Positions 25,647-38,500 are shown, counted from the stretch's first letter. The stretch: DNA of 64,000 nucleotides from JABIAG01 sp964561995 (GCA_964561995.1 CAZLQZ010000005.1:17768-81767), one strand, 5' to 3'. Notes: generated from the letters alone by a model not told the origin. Translations and numbers: made by a program.

Positions 25647-26096
25647 ATGAAAACAATGTTTTTAACACATACTGAAAACGGTTATGTTGACCCGAACTTT
25701 TTTGGAGAATATTATGCCTCCATTAATGTAAAATTATTTAAAAAAATCGCCGAGCAAATAAAAAAATTAAAAATTCCAATAATATATATTCATGGAGGGG
25801 ACACAGTTTATCCCGCAATTGATAAAGCTTTAAATGACAGTGAAAGAATAGAAGGCTTTAATCCAAATGAATCTTTTCTAATTGCAAAAGAGATAGCATT
25901 ACAAAGAGGATTAGAACCAATTTTAGCAGGAGTTAGTTCAGATTCATGCATACGATTACTATATAATATTATGACAGGAAAAAGAGATCAGTCATACGAA
26001 TTTGAAGCAAAAAAATTAGGATGGGACTATAAAGAACTTAAAAGAATACATTATACCCCATTAACTACTGTAATTAGAAACGATTTAATAGATTAG
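25647..26096 (+). CDS. Isochorismatase-like fold protein (tentative)
   Basis: A 149-aa alpha/beta protein. The start FLTHTENGYVDP, the KKLKIPIIYIHGG strand-turn and ILAGVSSDSCIRLL resemble, in order, the first strand, second strand and Cys loop of cysteine hydrolases of the isochorismatase fold. The usual catalytic Asp of the first strand is not evident, so it may be diverged or unrelated. It has a leaderless-type promoter (AAACCTTTAAAT about 26 nt upstream). No operon partner is apparent. Confidence 0.55.
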   Translation: MKTMFLTHTENGYVDPNFFGEYYASINVKLFKKIAEQIKKLKIPIIYIHGGDTVYPAIDKALNDSERIEGFNPNESFLIAKEIALQRGLEPILAGVSSDSCIRLLYNIMTGKRDQSYEFEAKKLGWDYKELKRIHYTPLTTVIRNDLID

Positions 26097-26136
26097 AAAA
26101 CTTTATAAATAACCCTTTAGTTTTAACTTAATATTA

Positions 26137-26163
26137 CCCAATATCACTACTTCGGTAGGAGGG
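26137..26163 (+). promoter_or_regulatory. Leader hairpin overlapping the uL1 ribosome site
   Basis: CTAC-TTCG-GTAG (26147-26158) is a UUCG tetraloop stem, and the flanking CCC (26137-26139) can pair with GGG of the GGAGGG ribosome site (26161-26163), leaving an asymmetric internal loop. L1 autoregulates its mRNA in several organisms, so this is a candidate control site. Confidence 0.5.
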
Positions 26164-26166
26164 AAA

Positions 26167-26814
26167 ATGAATAAGAAAGACGTTATAGAATCATTGAAGA
26201 AAGCACGTAAAGATGCTAAAAAAAGAAATTTTTCTCAAACAGTTGAGTTAGTAATTAATTTTAGAGGTCTTAATTTAAAAAATTCTGATCAACAATTAGA
26301 TTTCTATTTACCAATCAAACATCCTTGGAAAAAAATGAAAATTTGTGGATTTGTTGGTGCTGAATTATTAGAACAATCAAAAAAAGCATTTGATAAAACA
26401 ATTTTCTCAGATGAATTTCAAAAATATAAAGATCCAAAAGTAATTAAAAAATTAGCAAGAGAATATGATTATTTTGTTGCACAAGCAAATTTAATGCCAC
26501 AAGTTGCAACAGCTTTTGGTAGATTCTTAGGACCAGTTGGAAAAATGCCAAATCCAAAAGCAGGATGTATTGTTCCACCAAATGCTAATTTAGAAACTGT
26601 TAAACAAAAACTAAATAACATGATTAGTATCAAAGTTAAAACTATCCCACTATATCAACTAGGAATGGGTAAAGAAGAATCAAAAGATGATGAAATAGCT
26701 GAAGATATTATGTCAATTTACGATCAAGTAATACATCATTTACCAGGTGAAAAACAAAACATAAAATCTGTTTATGTTAAACTTACCATGGGAAAATCAA
26801 TAAAGGTAGAATAA
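26167..26814 (+). CDS. rpl1: 50S ribosomal protein L1 (uL1)
   Basis: A 215-aa ribosomal protein of the L1 stalk. It shows the archaeal L1 sequence with LGPVGKMPNPKAG and the two-domain layout expected of the family. The length is normal. It is the first gene of the uL1-uL10-P1 operon (uL10 starts 1 nt after its stop) and has a strong GGAGGG ribosome site within a hairpin. Besides its structural role, uL1 commonly binds its own mRNA to repress the operon. Confidence 0.96.
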   Translation: MNKKDVIESLKKARKDAKKRNFSQTVELVINFRGLNLKNSDQQLDFYLPIKHPWKKMKICGFVGAELLEQSKKAFDKTIFSDEFQKYKDPKVIKKLAREYDYFVAQANLMPQVATAFGRFLGPVGKMPNPKAGCIVPPNANLETVKQKLNNMISIKVKTIPLYQLGMGKEESKDDEIAEDIMSIYDQVIHHLPGEKQNIKSVYVKLTMGKSIKVE

Positions 26815-26815
26815 A

Positions 26816-28115
26816 ATGGTTAACGAATTCAAAAAACAACAAGTAAAACAGGTAGAAGGATTAATTAAAAAATACCCCGTTGTTGGAATAGTTAATATGC
26901 ATGCCCTACCAACACCTCAACTTCAAAGAATGAGAAAAAAGTTAAGAGATTCTGTTGAATTATTCGTTACTAAAAAAAGATTAATTAAAATTGCATTACA
27001 AAATCTTAAAAAAGATAAAAATGGTATCGAAGTATTAGAAGAACACATGAAAGGAATTCCGGCATTACTTTTATCAAAAGAAAATCCTTTCAAATTATTT
27101 TCAATTTTACAAAAAAATAAATCAAAAGCTGCTGCAAAAGCAGGACAAATTGCACCAAATGATATTGAAATTAAAGCAGGTCCTACTCCATTTGCACCAG
27201 GTCCAATTATTTCAGAATTAGGAAATTTAGGATTAAAAACAAAAGTAGAAGCTGGAAAAATTGATATTATCGCAGATAAAGTATTAGTTAAAGAAGGTGA
27301 AGAAATATCTACTGAAATATCATCATTATTATTAAGACTAGGAATAGAACCAATGGAAGTTGGTCTTGATTTAGTTGCTGTATATGAAAACGGTGATATA
27401 TTTACTAAAGATGTACTAGCAATTGATGAAGATGAATACTTCAACAACTTTACTCAAGCACAAAGATGGGCATTTAACTTATCTATTGAAGCAGGTGTAT
27501 TAAATGATTCAACTTCAGAATTCTTAGTACAAAAAGCATTCAAAGAAGCTAAAGCTGTTGCATTAGAAGGTAATATTCTTAATGATGTAACTAAAGAAAC
27601 TATTTTAGCTAAAGCAGAAGCTGGAATGAAAGCTTTAGAAAAAGAATTAAATCTTCCACCAAAAACAGAAAATCCAAAAGTAGAAGCTAAAAAAGAAGAC
27701 AAACCTAAAGAAGTAAAAGTAGAAGAAAAAAAGGATTCAGTGGAAGTTACCAAAGAACCAGTAAAAGAAGAAACAAAACAACTTCCAAATGAAGATACTA
27801 ACGATAACAAAGATGATTTAATAGAAAAAGAAGACAAACCTAAAGAAGTAAAAAAGGATTCAGTGGAAGTTACCAAAGAACCAGTAAAAGAAGAAACAAA
27901 ACAANNNNNNNNNNNNNNNNNNNNNNNNNNNNNNNNNNNNNNNNNNNNNNNNNNNNNNNNNNNNNNNNNNNNNNNNNNNNNNNNNNNNNNNNNNNNNNNN
28001 NNNNGTAGAAGAAAAAACCACTGACGATAAAGTTGATGATATGGTAGATGCTTGGAAAAAGAAAAAAGAACCAAAACCATCAGCAAAAGATCTAGTAGAA
28101 GAAAGTAAAGAATAA
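26816..28115 (+). CDS. rpl10: 50S ribosomal protein L10 (uL10/P0) with long repetitive acidic-basic tail, interrupted by a gap
   Basis: The stalk base protein that anchors P1 dimers. Residues about 1-290 read as normal archaeal uL10 (PTPQLQRMRKKL, FAPGPIISELG, LDLVAVYENGD). After about residue 290 comes a Lys/Glu/Val/Pro/Thr-rich tail with at least two copies of EDKPKEVK...KKDSVEVTKEPVKEETKQ. The second copy runs into 100 N (27905-28004). The frame resumes after the gap as VEEKTTDDKVDDMVDAWKK and ends at 28115. Both gap edges fall on codon boundaries, so the true gap length should be a multiple of 3. Archaeal uL10 usually lacks so long a repeat tail. Confidence 0.88.
27905..28004. other. Assembly gap (100 N) inside the uL10 repeat tail
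   Basis: A scaffold filler of 100 bases immediately after two tandem repeat copies, so collapse of further repeat copies is the probable cause. Confidence 0.99.
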
Positions 28116-28149
28116 AAATTAAATTCATTATTATGATGGAGGTAGAAAA

Positions 28150-28467
28150 ATGGAATATGTATATGCTGCAATGTTAATCCACAAAACTGGTGGAAAAGTT
28201 GATGAAGTGACTGTAAAAAAAGTTTTAGATGCTGCTGGTGTTAAACCAGACGAAGCAAGAGTAAAAGCTTTAGTTGCCGCTTTAGAAAATGTAAATATTG
28301 ATGAAGCTATTGAAAAAGCCGCTGCTGTTGCTGCTGCACCTGTCGCTGCCGCTCCTACTGCTGAAACAAGTTCAGAAGGAGAAGCTAAAGACGATAAAAA
28401 AGATGCAGAAGATGAAGCTAAAAAAGAAGAAGAAGCAGCTACTGGATTAGGAGCTTTATTCGGATAA
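28150..28467 (+). CDS. rpl12: 50S ribosomal protein P1 (L12, archaeal stalk)
   Basis: A 105-aa acidic stalk protein. The N-terminal dimerisation domain (MEYVYAAMLIHKTGGKVDE) is followed by an Ala-rich hinge, a charged stretch and the factor-binding end GLGALFG, the archaeal equivalent of the eukaryotic P-protein tail. It binds elongation factors. It is the third gene of the operon, with ribosome site ATGGAGG before the ATG. Confidence 0.97.
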   Translation: MEYVYAAMLIHKTGGKVDEVTVKKVLDAAGVKPDEARVKALVAALENVNIDEAIEKAAAVAAAPVAAAPTAETSSEGEAKDDKKDAEDEAKKEEEAATGLGALFG

Positions 28468-28473
28468 AAATAA

Positions 28474-28482
28474 TTTTTTTTT
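28474..28482 (+). terminator. T-run terminator after P1
   Basis: Nine consecutive T begin 7 nt after the P1 stop. Archaeal RNA polymerase terminates on such T-tracts, so this is a probable end of the uL1-uL10-P1 mRNA. Confidence 0.5.
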
Positions 28483-28512
28483 AATTATATCCAAAAAATA
28501 GTGTGATGTAGA

Positions 28513-29457
28513 GTGGAACAACAACAAAAAAGTAAGGAAAAAGGTACTAAACAAGAACCAGATCAAGAACAAAAAAAAGGTCAAACTAGTTCTACAGGGG
28601 TTTTAACTGATTTAAATTCTTTACAAGCTGAGATTAAAGATATTAAAAACAAACTAAATGCCATTAATGAAATTAAAGAAAAATGGTATTTGAAAAAAGA
28701 AGAGATTTCTAAAAAGATTTCAAGTTTAATTGGTAATGTTAAAACTTCAAAAGAAGAAAGAAATATTAAAACTCAAGAAGTTCGAAAAACAAAAGTCGAA
28801 AGAGATAGATTAAACAAGGAAATTGCTAAAAAAGTATCTGAATTAAAAATTCTTAATGAAGAAAAGAAAACTAAATTAGACAAATTAGGAATTAAAGAAG
28901 ATCCTTCTAAAATTAAATATGAAATTGAAAAATTAGAAACTAAAATTGAAACTGAAGTAATGAGTTATGATAAAGAAAAAGTAATTAATAAAACCATTAA
29001 AAGTTTAAAAAAACAAATGGTAGGTTCTAAAGAAATTAGTGAGATATTTACAAAATCATCTGCTAAAAAGAAAGAATTAGATGAATTAAGAAAAAAAGCT
29101 GAAGAAAAACATAAAATAGTACAAACAAGAGCTTCAGAAAGTCAACAAAAACATGAATCACTATTAAAAGTTTCAAAAGAAATTGATGATTTAAAAGAAC
29201 AAGAAGAAGAAGCCTATAAACAGTTCTTTAAACAAAAACAATTATTTACAGAATTAAATAATGAATTAAAAGATAAACTAAAAATTATAAATCAATTAAA
29301 TGGCAAAGCAGACGGCATTAAAAAAGATAGAAGATCTAAAAAAGATGCCCAGGTTAAACAAACATTAAAAGAGAAAGAAAAAGGCGTTGAAGAAAAAATT
29401 AAGAAAAAACAAAAATTAACAACTGAAGATTTATTAATATTTCAAAAATCATTATAA
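28513..29457 (+). CDS. COG1340-type archaeal coiled-coil protein
   Basis: A 314-aa protein, almost all Lys/Glu-rich heptad-like coiled coil after a short Gln/Lys-rich N-terminus. The C-terminal part with the TRASESQQKHESLLK pattern and ending LTTEDLLIFQ matches my memory of the uncharacterised archaeal COG1340 coiled-coil family. It starts with GTG at 28513. It lies between the stalk operon and the giant surface-protein gene, with its own spacing, so it may be a separate transcript. The function is unknown; a structural or SMC-like scaffold role is only a guess. Confidence 0.82.
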   Translation: MEQQQKSKEKGTKQEPDQEQKKGQTSSTGVLTDLNSLQAEIKDIKNKLNAINEIKEKWYLKKEEISKKISSLIGNVKTSKEERNIKTQEVRKTKVERDRLNKEIAKKVSELKILNEEKKTKLDKLGIKEDPSKIKYEIEKLETKIETEVMSYDKEKVINKTIKSLKKQMVGSKEISEIFTKSSAKKKELDELRKKAEEKHKIVQTRASESQQKHESLLKVSKEIDDLKEQEEEAYKQFFKQKQLFTELNNELKDKLKIINQLNGKADGIKKDRRSKKDAQVKQTLKEKEKGVEEKIKKKQKLTTEDLLIFQKSL

Positions 29458-29484
29458 ATTCTATACACTATACAAAAACAAACA

Positions 29485-29492
29485 TTTATATA
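29485..29492 (+). promoter_or_regulatory. TATA box of the giant surface-protein gene
   Basis: TTTATATA predicts transcription start near 29515, leaving a leader of about 46 nt before the GTG at 29561, unlike the leaderless genes around it. Confidence 0.5.
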
Positions 29493-29517
29493 CCAGTTAT
29501 TTATAAATAAAGTAGGG

Positions 29518-29541
29518 TCCAGGGTAATTTTTACTTCTGGA
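29518..29541 (+). promoter_or_regulatory. 5' leader hairpin of the giant gene
   Basis: TCCAG pairs with CTGGA (29518-29522 and 29537-29541), and inside it GTAA pairs with TTAC across a 3-nt loop. It lies in the short untranslated leader, before the GGGGGGA ribosome site, and may affect stability or translation. Confidence 0.4.
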
Positions 29542-29560
29542 AAAAATTGGGGGGAATATA

Positions 29561-32500
29561 GTGTCCATTATTAATCCAATAAATAGTATTGGGTCTTTTT
29601 TAAAAAAAGAGGAAAGAGTATTAGAATCATTGTCTGTAATTCTATTAATCTTATCAGTATTAGTTCTATTTACCCCAGGTATAACTGGAAAAGTAACTTA
29701 CCAAGAATCCCTAACTTATTCTCAAGAAAAAACATATAATTTTGAAGAAACTATTGAAGATATAACTATTTCTGGTACTTTTATCCCCTCAGGTACTTTT
29801 AATATTTATAAAAATGATTTATTGATTTTTAATGGATCTTCAAGAATTATCAACACTTCAAATTACAAATCTGGCGAAATAAATATCAATGTAAGCTACA
29901 TAGATAATAAATGGGACCCTGAAAATGACGGAATTGAACCAACAAATGGAGTAATTGATTTTGAAATTATTTCAGATACCCCACAAGAAAAAACTCAACT
30001 ATGCACTATTTGGAGAGTTGATGCTTTAGATACTGACGACAGTTACATTAAATGTAATGGTAACACGAGATGTTGTAATTACTTTGAACTTGAACCTTCA
30101 AATTCAGAATGGAATTCAAGCTTTGAAATATATCATGGCCTTTATGACAATTCATATAATAATTATGTTTCGGGAAAAATATTATACATAAGTCCAGGAA
30201 AACCAATTGTTCTTACTTCTGAGTTTGCTACATTAAACGCAGACTTTTATGAAAACAAAAGTAATTTTAAAATTAATATTGAAAAATTTCTTGCTAAAGA
30301 TTTAACATTATTTTATGAAATTGAAAATTCTATTGTAGAAATTACCAACATCACATATCAAGCTCTTTTACTCAATGAAGGAGAAAAAATAATTAAAGTG
30401 GACGTTGAAGGAATCTCGGGACAAAAAGAAATAGTTCTCAATACATATTTTAACTCAACAATTACCTCTCAAATTATAGAAAACAAAAGTTATGACATAG
30501 AAGTATTAATGAACGGATTTATCAACAAAATATTCTATGAAAATGTTTATGTTGAACAAGACATCAATTATGAAATTGAAATTGAAGAACTAAAAGATAT
30601 AGTTAACACAAACATTGAAGGCGAACAAGCAACAAGATCATTTAAAATTAATACAGATAATGACAAAGGATATTTTGTTATTAACACAACATCATCAAAA
30701 TTATACAGATGCGAAGATTGGAGAAGATTAAAGTGTAGAGAATGGCAAATATATCAAATATTAACGCCAGAATTAAACAACATATCATTTTATGATGAAA
30801 AAAATATATTTGCAGAAGTAGGTTACGATATTAAAACAATTACTATTGGAGATGAAACAATAACTGCAAGAGTTAAAAATTCCAAAAATAAAACTACTAA
30901 CTTTAATATTGTAGTAAAAGAAGAAGAAGACAGTTTATTTGGCTCACAAGAAAAAAAGGATAAAAAAAATAAAGATAAAAAAACTAGTAAAAGAACTGTT
31001 ACAATTTCTACAGATCTAAAAAAAGTTCAAGAAATAACTCTTGAAGGAGTTACAAGCAATAACATTGACATAGGTATTGAAGATGTTAATAAAACAAATA
31101 CAACGTTTATTAGCATGTATGCAATAGATCCTACAGAAATTGATTTTGAAACAGCAACTGTTACTGTAAATGCAACAGGAAATAAATTATACAAATGTAA
31201 TAGTTGGAATTTTACAAATCAAGAATGTAAAGTAATTAAGAATTGTACTGATAAAAAAGATGAAAAAGGAAATTTTATATGTACAATAAATAGTGGATGG
31301 AAAGAATTCATGGATGTAATTCCTGGTAAAATTTATTCATTTAATATAACCCCCGATGATCCAGGATTCGGAGAGTATAATATTATTTTTGGTGCACCTT
31401 ATTGCAATAACTCAGGAGAATCACCTTGCATTGTAAGTTCTGACTTATTACAATGTGCAGGAGCTCAATTATCTCCTGGTCCAGAACCAAACCAACCAAA
31501 TACAATAGATAGCTGTACAGATTCACCAAGCATTGGAACTTGTCATAGTGATGAATCTGTCGAGAATATTACAATTACTAGTTTAAATGATTCAACATTT
31601 AAAATCGCCAACACAATACAAGTAGATTATACTGTTTGGTGTTGGGGTACTGCAGACAGAGTAGCACTATATTACACAAACAGTACATCTTCTATTAATT
31701 GGAAAAGAATTACTTTGGGAAATCCAACCTGTTCTGCAGGTGGAATTAGTGAAACATTTAGTGAAAATTTCACATTAGATAATATAAATGGAACTCATGC
31801 AATAAGAGCAATAAACAAATATAATTCAGACATAAACTCAGAATGTGATGGTTCAGATTATACCGATTATGATGATGTTGTTTTCTTTGTACAACAAGGA
31901 AATGAACAACCAACAACTCCAACATCAATAACGTGTGACGGTGGAACTTGTAATGATGTTTTTGCTGAAGAAGTAAATATTAATTGTTCAGGATCAATTG
32001 ATAATGATGCCGACATTATAACGTATGTTATTGAATCTTCATTAGGAAACAATTTTATTTCTAATGATCAAGAATTAAGTGAACAAAAACATTTCGCAGG
32101 AACAACAGCACAATCAACAACATATAATTTTAACACATGTAATTATGGAACCGATTGTTGGGCGTATGAAAATGATGTTGACCAATTTCCATTTGGTGGA
32201 AGTACTGCAAACAGAAATGACCACGTTGAACCTACATCCACAGAATATGGCTACATTAGTAATGACGATACGAATCAATGGGCAACAGATGATCCAGGAA
32301 ATAGTGATGAAATGCTTTTATGGTTAGAATATAATATAAATATTTCAGAATCACCAATTTCTGATATTACTTCTATTGACTTGGCTTTTTCAGGAAATAC
32401 AGACGGTTCAGCAACTACCTATTCAATATGGATATTAAAAGATGGTTTAGATTGGCAAACTGATACAAATTGGGTCCAATTAGGAAGTACAACATCAGTA

Positions 32501-35500
32501 ACTCAAGATGTTGATACTTGGATTAATAGATCAATAACATCTAGTATTTCAGATTATATTAATTCCGGAACTGGTTTAATAACTTGGGCAGTATTTTCAA
32601 ACCGAGCATCTGAAGATATGCGTGTTAATTATGTTGAAATAAAAGTTAATTATGAAACAAGCAACGATAATGATTATTCTGAAAACTGGATTGAATACTT
32701 TTCAATAAATGGCAGGGAATTTAATGCAATTGACAACATCACAATACAAACTCAAATTAGTTACTACAACCCTACAGGGTCTTCAACTACAGGAAATACA
32801 AGACCAGATTTAGAAATTGGAATTTGGGACGGAACATCATACAACACTAATAATTATTGTAATTTGATTTCAAATTATGGAGATTCTGCTTCTTCAGTTA
32901 ATTATAATTGTTCAATTACAACAACCAATTCAACAATATTAAACATATGGGAAACTCCAACTAACAGAAAAATAAAAGTTAGAGGAATTTACTTAGACAC
33001 AGAATCAGGAAATGACGATACAATTAATTGGACAGGATTATGGGCATCAATTAATGGAGAAGGTTGGATTGAAATTGCAAATCAATCAGAAACAAATGAT
33101 TATACATGGAACATTTCTAATTATGATGACCAATCAAATATTGACTTAAGATGCAAAGCAATAGATTTAGATGGAGGCAATTCATATTCAGATTATTATT
33201 CACCAGGAATTAATTTTAGTATTTTAAATACTCCACCAAATTCAGCACCATCAACACCAACATCAATAAGCTGTAATGGTGGAAGCTGTAACAATATATT
33301 TAGTGAAGAAATAGAAATTGAGTGTTCCGGTTCAATTGATTCCAATACAGACGACATTTCTTATTATATTGATGCCTACTACGATCAAGGAAATTGTGAA
33401 AACATTGGAAGTTGTAATTCTTGCTCAGACCAAACTAGTTGTGGAGATTGTTCAGGTGCAAGTTGTAGCTGGTCCTCAGGAGAAACATTAAAATTAGGCA
33501 CTTGGACTAACACCTTAGGGACTTTTGATGCAACACCAACATTAAACACTTGGACAGGTATTTCTTTTAACAATGAAGTATTTTCAGATGGAGAATACAC
33601 ACAAAATGCTAATGATATAGATATTGATTTATCAACAGGAGGACATTATCTTGTTTTATACACTATTAGAATTACTACCGATTATGGTGACAGATTAGGT
33701 TGGGAAACAAAATTATCGTTAGCAGGGTCAGACGTACCAGGAAGTTTTGGAAGTTGTTATACAAGAAGTTCAACAAATGATGATGCAATCTGTTCAGGAA
33801 GTGCAATTATTAATGCTAATTCAGGTGATGATATAAGAACTGAATTAGTTTATAGAACTTCTAATGGAGATCAAACAGCAACCATAGTTGCCAATCATGC
33901 AAGTATTCAAATTATAAAATTAGATGATTCATGGGATTATTTAAGATTAGAAAAATCAGCCAATCAACAATTATCTACACCAAACAATTGGTACGATATT
34001 ACTTGGGAAACTGAAAATGAAAAAGATTCTGGAAGTTTTACACATTCTACAAATAGTGGTGAGATTACTTTGGAACAAGCAGGACATTATTTAATTTCAT
34101 CAGGAGCGGCATTTACTGCTTCTTCATCTGGAAGAAGTGCATTTGAAATTAGAACTTCATTAGGTGGATCAATTTCTGAATATGGAACTTCTTACTCATT
34201 TACAAGAGGAAGTACAGATCACGTTGAAGGAAATCCAAATTATATTACTATTTTTGAAGCTGCAGAAGATGATGTTTTATTCATAGAAATGACAGACACT
34301 CAATCTGAAACTGCTTTAACATCTAATACCAATGAAGCAAATATGGGAATACAAATTGTTAAGCTTCCAGATAGTGCAAATTATTACAGAGCACATGGAG
34401 ACAGTGCAAAAGATCCAACAACATCAACAACAACTCCAACTAAATTTAACATGATAGACACTGAAGACGAAGAAGATTTTGCATTTAATGGAAATAGTGC
34501 AACTGGAGACATTTCAATTCAATCTAATTACGAAGGAGATTATTTGTTTATGTTCTCAGGAACTGGAACAAGACCAGATACTGCTAGCGGAGTAAGAAGT
34601 ATTCCTTATCTTGAATGGTATAAAGACGGAAGCAGTATGAATTTGGGTGGATTAGGATGGTATTCAAGAGGACAACAAGGAAGTTATGATTGTTTTGAAG
34701 GCGGAAGTTCATCAGGAGTAGTAATTAATGGTTCAGGAACCAGCACATTTAATTTATACGGATATCACCTTGGCGATGATCCAGATACAGACAGATTAGA
34801 TGCAAATGAATATGGAATTACTGCAGTAAGATTAAATGATTTCTTTACAAGTGGATGTTTGGGAAGTTTAAACTGTGATCAATTAAATGATGAAACATCT
34901 TGTGATGGATGTGACCAATGTAATTGGTCATCAAATACACAATGGAATACAATTGGAAATCATTCAAGTAGCAATAGTTTAACATGGAATATTTCAGAAA
35001 TACACGACCAGTCAAATGTAGATTTAAAATGTAGAGCAATAGATTTAACAGGCTCAAATACATATTCAAATTATTTTGATCCAAGTATAAATATAACAAT
35101 TGGAGATACAGGAACACCATATTTAACTTTATCATCAGGAAATGATGGAAGACAATACAATTTGAGTGAAACAGCAGTTTTACTTCTTAATGTTTCTTCT
35201 AACAGAGCAATACAATCAGTAATTGCAAATATAACAAAACCAGATCAATCAATTGAAACAATTCAATTAAGCTTAATTGGACAATCATACCAATATGATT
35301 ATTCAAATTTAACTTTAGCAGGAATCTACAACATTGTTTATTATGCAAATATTTCCACTGGACTTTATAATTTTACTACTTCATACTTTGAAAGAACTAC
35401 ATACCATAATGGAATGGATTGTATTGATGAAGAACAATTTCCAGTAAATACTACAGTTGAAATATTAAATAATGTTTCAGGAATTTTAGATTTAAGATTA

Positions 35501-38500
35501 AATGTTACAGGGGGAAGAGTTCGATGGTTAAATGTAAATGATTTTAATTCATCAAGTGAAAAAACTTTACTTAAATTAAATATTAATGCACTAGATGATA
35601 ATATGGAACCAAGTGACTGGCAATACTATGCAATTGATCTTTCAGAAATTGATTTAGCAAATGTAACAATGTACATTGAAGCAGTCAACACAAGATTGTT
35701 AAAATGTCAGGAATGGAACTTTACTAACCAATCATGTGAAGGTTCTTGGGTTGAAACAAGAAATGATTTAATTCCAGGACAAATATACAACATTACAATT
35801 TATCCAGGGGATCCAGCATTTACTGAAGATGCAAATCCATTTACTACTTCAGGAAATGGAACATTAGCTGTAGGCGCAACACAAGACAACATAAACTTAG
35901 GAAGGTCTTATAATTTAAGTAGAACATTCTTAACTGCAAGATTCCATGGTGCTGCAACAATAACAACATCATCAATCACACCAGATGTACATACGGGAAC
36001 TGTTCACTTCTTAAATGAAACTGATATTCAAATTAATAGAGAAAGTGGAACAACATACGATGCAAGAGCATCTTGGTCCATAATAGAAGCTGAAAATATT
36101 AGAGTATGTAGTTTTAATAATTCATGGGCAACTGGTGATGAAAATGACAATGTTGATATATCATCATGTTCATATTCATTACCTTCGAACTACAATGAAA
36201 AATGTTTTGTTGAAGTTCATGGAAATACACGAAGTCCTAGCACAGATAGAGATTGTTTTACTACAACAAGAATAGTTGCAAACATAACTTCCCAATCAAA
36301 TGTAAACTTACAAAGAGACGCAACAACTGCGGGTTGTACTGGAACAACTCCGGCAACTACACAAGGTTTTGTAATTTGTTTAATAGATGAATCAAATGTA
36401 ACAACAGGATTTTTAGACAATGAAAATATTGAAGATGGAAACACAATTAGCATTAGTAAAACAATTGATTCAACAAATTCTTTTTTAACATTTAACTACT
36501 TAGTTAATGATGATGGATTAGAACAAACAAATGTAAGAGGACAATTAAATAATACAGATTTAATATTTTCAAGAAATTCAGCTGGAACAACTCCAGGACT
36601 AGTAGATTTAAGATGGTATGTTATTGAATTTGCAGGAAGTGGTTTAAGAGAAGAAAACACATTTTCAGGAATAAATTCAGACACTCAAATAGAATCTGAC
36701 TTAACAAAGAGTTTTAATTTAAGTAGAACATTATTATGGTGTTCTGACAACTATAATGGTGGAGAAGGAACAGCATACCCAAGAGTTCCTTGGACATACA
36801 CATTTGTAAATGAAACAAGAATAGTTACAAACCGAGGAAGAACGGGAGGAAGTTCCCATACCTCAGAGCACACTTGTCAAGTAATGCAATGGCCATTAAA
36901 ATCAGTATTTTTCTTGCCAACTGCACCAAATGTAACAATGTTAACAACTGATAACATTCTTTATGCAATTGATGAAACAGTTTTAGTGTTTGCATCAGTT
37001 GCAACAGAAGGAACAATTGATTCAGTTTATGCAGAGATTACTAACCCTAATTCAAGTTCAGAAATGATTAATCTTATTTACAACAATCTTACAGCAAGAT
37101 ATGAAGGAGATTATAGTTCTACAACTGAACTTGGAATGTACACGATTAAAATAATAGCTAATAATTCTTTAGGAGGAATTAATGATAGTGAAATTACTAC
37201 CTTTAAAGTAACTCAACCAAATATGTCCATTTCAAAATCAGATTCTCCAGATCCAGTACAAATTGGAGATGTAATTAACTATCAAATTGATTATAATGTT
37301 ACAATTGAACAAGGAATTGTTTTATTAGAATTCCAAAACGCGACTTTAGTTACAAACAATACACACTTCGATTACAGTCCGCAAATGATTGAAACAAATG
37401 AAGGAACATTAATTATTGCTTATGAATCACAACCAGGAAGTAATCTTGATATTTATGTATCAAGAAGCTTAGATAAAGGAAAAACATGGTCTGCCCCGAT
37501 ACAAGTTACAGATGAAACTGAAGATGATCAAGTTCCAAACATATTTTCAGATGCCGACGAAAATATATTAATTTCTTACTCTCACACAACAGGAGCAGGT
37601 AATGGGGACATTTGGATTGTTAATTCTAGTGATGATGGTTTAACTTGGAATGAACCTTATGTTGTTGTTGAAAATGCATCACTTAATGAATTTGAATCTG
37701 CAATTGAACAAGATTTAAGTGAAACATATTATGTAACTTATACTGCATCAGTAGATGGAGACACAGAAATTTTCATAGTTAGTTCATCAACTTATACGGG
37801 AGGATGGAGTAATCCAATTCAATTAACAAATAATACAGTAAATGATTATGATGTAGAAGTAGTTGTTAATAACAATATTTTTTATTTTGCATGGGCTCCA
37901 AGTGGAAGTCCAGATTTTCAAGAGATATATTTTGCAAATCTTACTGCACCATTTAGTTTTGGTCAATTAGAACAAACTAAAAAACAAATTACCAACAACG
38001 ATATTTACGATTATGAAACTTCAATAAATATAGACAATAATGGTTACATATATATTGGATGGGTTGGTTTATTAAACACTTCACAAGAAGTTAATTCAGA
38101 ATACGATAGGACTAGCAATGAAATCTTTATTGGAACAAGTTTTGACAATGGAAATAGTTTTGATATTAGACAAATCACCGATAATGATTACTCAGATGCA
38201 TATCCAGGAATTGTACAAACTGGAAGTAGCGGATTATATTATTTAAGTTTCCTTAATCCAAATAGGGGAGATTTAGATGTTGTTTTTGCTCAAAGAGTTT
38301 TTTCTCCATTAGATGCTGTAAGTGTTACCATTAATGATACTGTACCAGAATACATTTCTGTAGAAAACATAGGACAAGGCGGAATTTTATCAAATGGAGT
38401 AATAACATGGAATTTCGATGTAATCTATGCAGGAGAAAATGATTTTGTATCTTGGGTAGGAAGAGTTAATGAAACATTAGTTAATGAAAGCATGATTTAC

